DNA from: JAXMBX01 sp046349635
GTDB lineage: Bacteria; Planctomycetota; Planctomycetia; Planctomycetales; Planctomycetaceae
Assembly (NCBI GenBank): GCA_046349635.1
Contig: JAXMBX010000054.1
Coordinates: 1-33,220, forward strand
Length of the DNA stretch: 33,220 nucleotides
Direction: 5' to 3'
Shown: piece after piece, positions 28,549 through 33,220 of the stretch
Layout of the letters: each line of letters begins with the position of its first letter
Position numbering within the stretch: position 1 is the first letter of the stretch
Translations under genes and position numbers: made by a program
The notes under the pieces: generated by a model
Databases searched by the model: none
What the model was told of the DNA's origin: nothing
Seen by the model: only the letters and a program-made list of their open reading frames with translations

Positions 28549-29193
28549 ATGAGCGCTTCGGATCTCGTTATCGATGCCAGTTCGGACTCCGGGAGACGCG
28601 GCTGGTCTGCCGTCATTGAACTTGCCAGGCAAGGTTGCCGCGAATCGTTTGACACTCTTACGAAGGCCTGCTGGGGTTATCTGATCTTCGCTGCCCGCGA
28701 TCGACTTCCAAGGGATATGAGGGTGAAAATCGCGCCTTCGGATCTCGTTCAGCAGTCGCTCATCGTTGCCTACTCTAATTTCTCTCAGTTTACGGGATCG
28801 TCTGAGAATGACCTCCTGCGGTGGCTGGAAACAATCGTTCATAACCAGGCGCTGGCCGCGGGCCGCTTCTACCGGAACACCCAGGCTCGGAATATCAATC
28901 TGGAAGTGCCCTTTGAGGATGCCAGAGTCCATGACTGCCATGACTCGCAAACGCCGAGTCGATTGTTAATCGATCGTCAGCAGAAAGAACTCCTTCTCGG
29001 TGCCATCGAGAAACTCCCGGACCATTACCGGACAGTCCTTCAGCTTCGAGGATTTGACGGATTGACCTTCGAGGCCATTGGCACCGTGATGGGACGATCG
29101 GAAGAGGCCACGCGCAAGCTTTGGATTACTGCACTTCGCCACCTTCAAAAACTGATCTCCCCCAGAGATGACGGTCCCCATTCCCGAACCTGA
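28549..29193 (+). CDS. ECF-type RNA polymerase sigma factor (214 aa)
   Basis: A sigma-70 family protein of the planctomycete ECF kind. Region 2 spans roughly E-S-F-D-T-L through D-L-V-Q-Q-S-L-I-V-A-Y and F-L-R/L-L-R-W-L-E-T-I-V-H-N (core binding and -10 recognition). Region 4 is L-P-D-H-Y-R-T-V-L-Q-L-R-G-F-D-G-L-T-F-E-A-I-G-T-V-M-G-R-S-E-E-A-T-R-K-L (helix-turn-helix for -35). I chose ATG 28549 because the family usually begins near its region 2; an in-frame ATG at 28465 would add 28 residues that look untranslated. Neither start has a clear SD. The stop lies 26 bp inside the next gene, a Ser/Thr kinase with WD40 repeats, a pairing frequent in planctomycetes, so the kinase probably controls this sigma factor. 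No anti-sigma factor gene is seen. Confidence 0.9.
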   Translation: MSASDLVIDASSDSGRRGWSAVIELARQGCRESFDTLTKACWGYLIFAARDRLPRDMRVKIAPSDLVQQSLIVAYSNFSQFTGSSENDLLRWLETIVHNQALAAGRFYRNTQARNINLEVPFEDARVHDCHDSQTPSRLLIDRQQKELLLGAIEKLPDHYRTVLQLRGFDGLTFEAIGTVMGRSEEATRKLWITALRHLQKLISPRDDGPHSRT

Positions 29194-32100
29194 GTTCGCT
29201 GACAGTCCTTCAACGTGGGATGACGCTCTCGCGCACGAGGTCATGCAGTTTGAGGCCTCCCTTCGCTCAGGTTCCGCTTTTGCGCAACCCTCACATCCTG
29301 GCGATTTTCCGCCGGATGTTCTCCGGGAATTGTCTCAACTTCAAAACTGCGTCACCTTGATTGAACACATCCGCAGGGATCTGAAATCAGGAGAAAGTGA
29401 TTCCCTGGCTGGCGGGTCGATCGAGATCCCGGGAAAAACTCGGCTTCTTGAGCAGACTGATGCTCCACGCAACGTCGATCCGTCACACGACACGTCACCT
29501 GCGGATCGCTCCTCACCTGTCGACAGAGCGGAACCTCTGCCTGCAAGCCCGTCAGGATACTCTGACCTGCGGATCGGTCGCTTTGAATTGGGGGAGAAGC
29601 TCGGCCAGGGAACCTACGGACTTGTGTACGTCGCCCATGACCCGCATCTCAAGCGGCTCGTCGCATTGAAAGTCCCCAACCTGGATACGGTATTTCGCAC
29701 CGACTTGCGAGAACGATTCCAGCGCGAAGGTGAATCCGCTGCGCGTCTCACCCATCCAAATATTGTCACGGTTTATGAAGTTGCTTCGGAAGGCCCGGTC
29801 TCTTTTATCGTCTCCGAATTCATTGCGGGACCGGATCTCGCGACATGGCTCGCCAAACGCAAGCAGCCCGTTCCCCCCCGCCACGCCGCCCAGGTGATCG
29901 CTTCACTGGCTGAAGCCATCGAGCATGCACATGCGCGGCATGTTCTGCATCGAGACATCAAACCCAGCAATATCATCCTGGCACCACGTGTCGCTGGGGT
30001 CGGTGCGGACCGAGAACTCGAATGCTACGAGCCGAAGCTCACCGACTTCGGGCTGGCGAAAATCCTCGAATGCAGGGATCTCACGCAATCCGGCACCGTT
30101 GTCGGAACTCCCGCCTATATGCCGCCAGAGCAGATTGCCGGAAGAAATTCGGAAATCGGTCCTGCCGTCGATATCTATGCGCTGGGCATGGTCCTGTATG
30201 AACTCCTCGCGGGTAAAAATCCCAATTCCCGCTCCGGAGTCAATGAAACGATCCATGCCGTCATTCATTCGGACCTGCCGCCTCCACGGTCATTGCGTCC
30301 GGATATTCCCCGCGATCTGGAAACGATCTGTCTAAAGTGTCTCTGCAAGGAGCCGCGATCTCGCTATGCATCGGCTCGCGATCTTGCTGCTGACCTCAAC
30401 CGATTTCTGCAAGGGCGCCCCATCCTTGCCCGGAAGGTGTCCAGCATTGAGAAGGCTGCCAAATGGTGTCAGCGGTATCCTGCATTAACCCTGTCAACAC
30501 TAGCTATCTTCTCATTGCTCCTTATTTTGCTCGTCAGTGTCCATGTCCAGAACACCCGAATCGAGAAGGCCTATGAGGCTGCCAGCCAACATCTTCAAAT
30601 CGCTGAGGAGCGAGCCCTGAAGTTGCAACAGGAGGCTTACCTGTCGGATCTGTATGAGGTTGGCCAAGCCTGGAATTCGAACCGCGCCGATGTCGCGATT
30701 GAACTTCTTAAAAAATATCTCCCTCGTCAAGGGGAGCCAGATTTTCGCGATTTCCTGTGGTGGTACTTCTGGAACAATCTACAGGATTTTTCACGCGTCA
30801 TCGGTACTCACGCCGGTGGGGCATCCTCTGTCGCCTGCACACGGTCAGTACCTCCTCTCGCCTACTCCGGGGGATCGGATGGCCTCATTAAGATCTGGAA
30901 AGTATCGGACGGAACTCAAATCGGGGAGCTGAAAAGCACTTCGCAGAGCGCCATCAATTTCATTCAGCTCTCACCCGATGATTCGCTCCTGCTCGCGTGC
31001 GCCGATGACGGCACCGTCCGTGTCTGGAATCTTTCGAAGAAAAGTGAGCAAATCGTCTTTTCGGAACACCAGGGGCCCGTCGTCACGGCCTGCTTTTCCG
31101 CGGACCAGAAGATGATCGCTTCCGGGGGAGACGATGCGGTGATTCGCCTCTGGGATCTCCTGACGGGGAAACAGATTCGCGTTATCACGGGGCACGCCAA
31201 ACGGATTCGCGGCCTTGCATTCCATCCACACAAAGACTGGCTTTTCTCCACTTCGGATGACTTAACGGCCAGGGCCTGGCATCCGTCGGATGGAACTCCG
31301 GTTCATATTCAAGGGAGTCAACCCGACGGGCAGTTCCCTGCCGAAAAACCCGTCCGCAGTACCGCAATTGAGGTGTCTCCCGATGGCCAGTCTGTCGTTG
31401 CCGCGAGACTTGGCTATTGGAGTTTGACGGAAGGGAGTTTCGGTAAGTCGCTCGGCACTTTTCCAGAGCAAACCGGGGTTCGTTTTACCAGGTGGCTTCG
31501 CGATGGCAGGCTCCTGGTTTCCCGGCATTCGGTCATGCGCTTACTCGATCGATCCAACAATTTCAAACTGACGTCCGAAAGTCTTCACGGTCATCTGGGA
31601 GGCGACGTCTGGGATGCGGCTATTCTTCCGGAGGATCGGGGACTGATCAGCGCCTCCGCATCCGGAGAGGTCAGACTCTGGTCACCCGCTGCCATCCTGT
31701 CCGATATCTGCCTCGAACCGCATGCTTTCATCAACGCCACGAGCCTCAAATGGCGAGGCGATAAGATCAATTTCGGATACGATTGCGGTAAGACGAGTCA
31801 CAAGGTTGGCATCCAAATGCCGCAGCGCGAGGTTTTCCGGGATGAGAAGACCCTGTCCTCGGATTCAAAGGATCATCTGTCGGCCGCATCTCAGTCGGGG
31901 CGAGAGGTACTGTCAGTCGACGGCCTGACCGCGACATACCATCGTCCGGATAAAACTCCGCTTTGGACAAAAACTCTTTCATTCTCAGCCAGGGACTTCG
32001 AGTTTGATTCGAAGGGGCAATTCGTCATCCTCTTCAATGAACGCAACGGAGTCATTCTCTCGACGTCATCCGGAAAATCCCTGGCCGAAATCCACCCGCC

Positions 32101-32584
32101 CGCGACAATCGTCCAGGTTCGGTTTCTCACACACATCCCCAAGCTTGTCATTACCTGCAGTGATGAGACGCTTCGAGTCTGGGATCTTCAAAACATGGAG
32201 GATTCACCATCTGAGGTGCATCGACTTCGATCCTCGGACTCCAAGTCAAAATTGGTGACATCTGCATTTTCTCCCGATGAACGCCTGTTTGCGAGCGCTT
32301 TCAGTGAAGGACAGGTCATCCTCTGGTCTTTTCCCGCATTTAAGGAGCTTGCCAGGAGGTCCGTTTCGACCGAACAACTTTACTTCGTCGATGACGGACG
32401 GATTCTGGTTATGCAACGAAATGCAACGCAGGATCTGCGCTTCTGGTATTGGCAGTCGGATCGCTTGATTTACCTGCTTAAGCTGTGTGAAAACAAGATC
32501 CTTGATGTCAGTCCGGACGGCACTCAGGTGGCCTTGGAAGCCGAACATGGGATTCGAATCATCGATGGCAAGCCTCGGAAATGA
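29168..32584 (+). CDS. membrane Ser/Thr protein kinase with C-terminal WD40 propeller (1138 aa)
   Basis: A Hanks-type kinase anchored by one membrane helix. A ~130-residue Ser/Pro-rich N-terminus precedes the kinase domain (~135-410): glycine loop GQGTYG near 143-149, ATP Lys in A-L-K-V near 169, catalytic loop H-R-D-I-K-P-S-N with Asp263, D-F-G at 292-294 and activation segment G-T-P-A-Y-M-P-P-E-Q. All catalytic residues are present. The transmembrane helix is about 441-460 (LAIFSLLLILLVSV), followed by a coiled-coil-like segment and, from ~555, at least seven WD40 blades (S-D-G-L-I-K-I-W, D-D-G-T-V-R-V-W, D-D-A-V-I-R-L-W, S-G-E-V-R-L-W, D-E-T-L-R-V-W and others). The propeller should face outside and act as sensor or binding platform. 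The start at 29168 lies within the end of the sigma gene and implies coupled translation. Confidence 0.95.
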   Translation: MTVPIPEPEFADSPSTWDDALAHEVMQFEASLRSGSAFAQPSHPGDFPPDVLRELSQLQNCVTLIEHIRRDLKSGESDSLAGGSIEIPGKTRLLEQTDAPRNVDPSHDTSPADRSSPVDRAEPLPASPSGYSDLRIGRFELGEKLGQGTYGLVYVAHDPHLKRLVALKVPNLDTVFRTDLRERFQREGESAARLTHPNIVTVYEVASEGPVSFIVSEFIAGPDLATWLAKRKQPVPPRHAAQVIASLAEAIEHAHARHVLHRDIKPSNIILAPRVAGVGADRELECYEPKLTDFGLAKILECRDLTQSGTVVGTPAYMPPEQIAGRNSEIGPAVDIYALGMVLYELLAGKNPNSRSGVNETIHAVIHSDLPPPRSLRPDIPRDLETICLKCLCKEPRSRYASARDLAADLNRFLQGRPILARKVSSIEKAAKWCQRYPALTLSTLAIFSLLLILLVSVHVQNTRIEKAYEAASQHLQIAEERALKLQQEAYLSDLYEVGQAWNSNRADVAIELLKKYLPRQGEPDFRDFLWWYFWNNLQDFSRVIGTHAGGASSVACTRSVPPLAYSGGSDGLIKIWKVSDGTQIGELKSTSQSAINFIQLSPDDSLLLACADDGTVRVWNLSKKSEQIVFSEHQGPVVTACFSADQKMIASGGDDAVIRLWDLLTGKQIRVITGHAKRIRGLAFHPHKDWLFSTSDDLTARAWHPSDGTPVHIQGSQPDGQFPAEKPVRSTAIEVSPDGQSVVAARLGYWSLTEGSFGKSLGTFPEQTGVRFTRWLRDGRLLVSRHSVMRLLDRSNNFKLTSESLHGHLGGDVWDAAILPEDRGLISASASGEVRLWSPAAILSDICLEPHAFINATSLKWRGDKINFGYDCGKTSHKVGIQMPQREVFRDEKTLSSDSKDHLSAASQSGREVLSVDGLTATYHRPDKTPLWTKTLSFSARDFEFDSKGQFVILFNERNGVILSTSSGKSLAEIHPPATIVQVRFLTHIPKLVITCSDETLRVWDLQNMEDSPSEVHRLRSSDSKSKLVTSAFSPDERLFASAFSEGQVILWSFPAFKELARRSVSTEQLYFVDDGRILVMQRNATQDLRFWYWQSDRLIYLLKLCENKILDVSPDGTQVALEAEHGIRIIDGKPRK

Positions 32585-32689
32585 GAACATGCAGGACTAC
32601 CGAGATTCATTAGCCAATCTTCGACTGCCCCGAGGAAACCAGGCGGGATCGGGGCACTCTCGGCCGGGCGCTGCAAATCCTGAAGCGGA

Positions 32690-32711
32690 GCATTCTCACT
32701 CAGTGAGATGC
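32690..32711 (+). terminator. possible terminator hairpin after the kinase gene
   Basis: GCATTCTCACT (32690-32700) pairs with AGTGAGATGC (32702-32711) with one bulged base and a very short loop, about 100 bp after the kinase stop. There is no T-tract, so factor-independent termination is doubtful. Confidence 0.3.
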
Positions 32712-32910
32712 GAAATGACTTCCGCCACGCCGGTTACCGCGACGAATAAGCGCAACGTGCTTTAGCGGTCCACCTTCCCCCGAAGGGACCACTGACGCGA
32801 TTCGTTGGACTCGCGTCTACTCACTTGCGAAAAGAGGCGAAATCCACCCCGTCATACGCCGGACAAACACATGGATTTGCATTTCTGGGTGAATGAATTC
32901 GCTTGTCCGA

Positions 32911-33105
32911 TTTGGGGCGTCGTCATTAACGACGGAGACGGATCAGAACCGGCTGAGGCACTCCTCGAACCTGTCGCTCTGGATGCCTGTCATTCCGGTG
33001 GGAATTGATTTTCAGGTGAATCTAGACCGCGAAATATGGGAGGATTTGCTCCATTCGATTTGTGTTCTCGTGGGTGTTTTGGCAGGCATATCCGAAGGCA
33101 TATCC
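32911..33105 (+). repeat. dispersed ~197-bp repeat, copy B
   Basis: The partner of 20184-20380, same orientation, roughly 80% identity with almost no gaps. It ends with GGCATATCC-GAA-GGCATATCC (33085-33105), 42 bp before the tRNA-Ser gene. A reading frame runs through both copies, but most differences fall at first and second codon positions, so I read it as non-coding. Confidence 0.85.
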
Positions 33106-33147
33106 AACTTGCTGAAACGGGTCGGAAATGGCAGAATGTGGCCTCCC

Positions 33148-33220
33148 GGAGAGGTGGCAGAGTGGCCGATTGCACCGGTCTTGAAAACCGGAGTCTCCGC
33201 AAGGTGACCCAGGGTTCGAA
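33148..33220 (+). tRNA. tRNA-Ser (anticodon TGA), truncated by window end
   Basis: It begins with acceptor strand GGAGAGG, followed by a D arm (GCAGAGTGGCCGATTGC), anticodon stem CCGGT/ACCGG with loop CTTGAAA (anticodon TGA), a long class II variable arm (GTCTCCGCAAGGTGACC) and the start of the T arm (AGGGTTCGAA). The 3' acceptor strand lies beyond the window. The long variable arm and the anticodon together identify serine. Confidence 0.95.

Larger units (their letters stand above)
32585..33147. other. intergenic region before tRNA-Ser, no gene
   Basis: About 560 bp. It holds a hairpin just after the kinase gene, repeat copy B and the tRNA leader. The open frames are short and have no recognisable family. 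A weaker hairpin GGTCC/GGACC lies near 32768-32791. Confidence 0.55.

Noticed and set aside
1..33220. CRISPR arrays, transposases, integrases, rRNA
   Set aside because: No regularly spaced short repeats and no such protein families were seen on either strand.

Overview
The window looks like a chromosomal segment of a planctomycete (Planctomycetota, probably order Planctomycetales). The evidence is: giant secreted proteins whose N-terminus carries a basic stretch followed by the planctomycete extracellular motif (LEERVLLSA at the left, LESRTLLSA at the right); an ECF sigma factor overlapping a Ser/Thr kinase with a C-terminal WD40 propeller; and a MoxR/vWA/beta-propeller gene cluster. Nothing here allows a genus call.

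Layout. (1) 186-3529, plus strand: a small putative lipoprotein, then a five-PAS hybrid histidine kinase whose last PAS domain keeps the two hallmark haem-site residues of FixL; a strong symmetric hairpin terminator follows at about 3.75 kb. (2) 3822-9995, minus strand: a giant secreted repeat protein (left paralogue), intact for 1.5 thousand residues and then broken by about nine indels between 4.5 and 5.4 kb. (3) 9996-10825: non-coding, holding a 40-nt 5' fragment of a serine tRNA and a short direct-repeat motif. (4) 10826-19934, minus strand: a MoxR AAA+ ATPase / vWA / beta-propeller 'ternary system' operon of five genes in the order bpX4-like, MoxR, bpX2-like, vWA-propeller and bpX6/TPR/propeller membrane protein. 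Successive genes share ATGA stop/start overlaps. The first three genes are intact; the last two are interrupted by at least a dozen frameshifts. (5) 19935-20834: non-coding, with a candidate minus-strand promoter for the operon and copy A of a ~197-bp dispersed repeat. (6) 20835-28316, plus strand: the intact right paralogue of the giant protein (2493 aa). (7) 28549-32584: ECF sigma factor and Ser/Thr kinase-WD40 pair. (8) 32585-33220: non-coding, with copy B of the dispersed repeat and a tRNA-Ser(TGA) cut off by the window end.

How it may work together (inference). The ternary operon encodes a MoxR chaperone-like ATPase expected to remodel a vWA/propeller partner, plus a membrane-anchored bpX6 protein. 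The two giant paralogues point away from the operon on both sides and are candidate cell-surface proteins. The ECF/kinase pair and the PAS kinase give three separate signalling inputs around them. The broken genes leave open whether the system is decaying in this genome or the sequence has local indel errors; the intact 7.5-kb right paralogue shows that errors, if any, are not uniform.

The tRNA-Ser fragment at 10.5 kb and the tRNA-Ser at 33.1 kb are direct repeats bracketing about 22.6 kb, so this block could be an old insertion, although no integrase is visible in the window.
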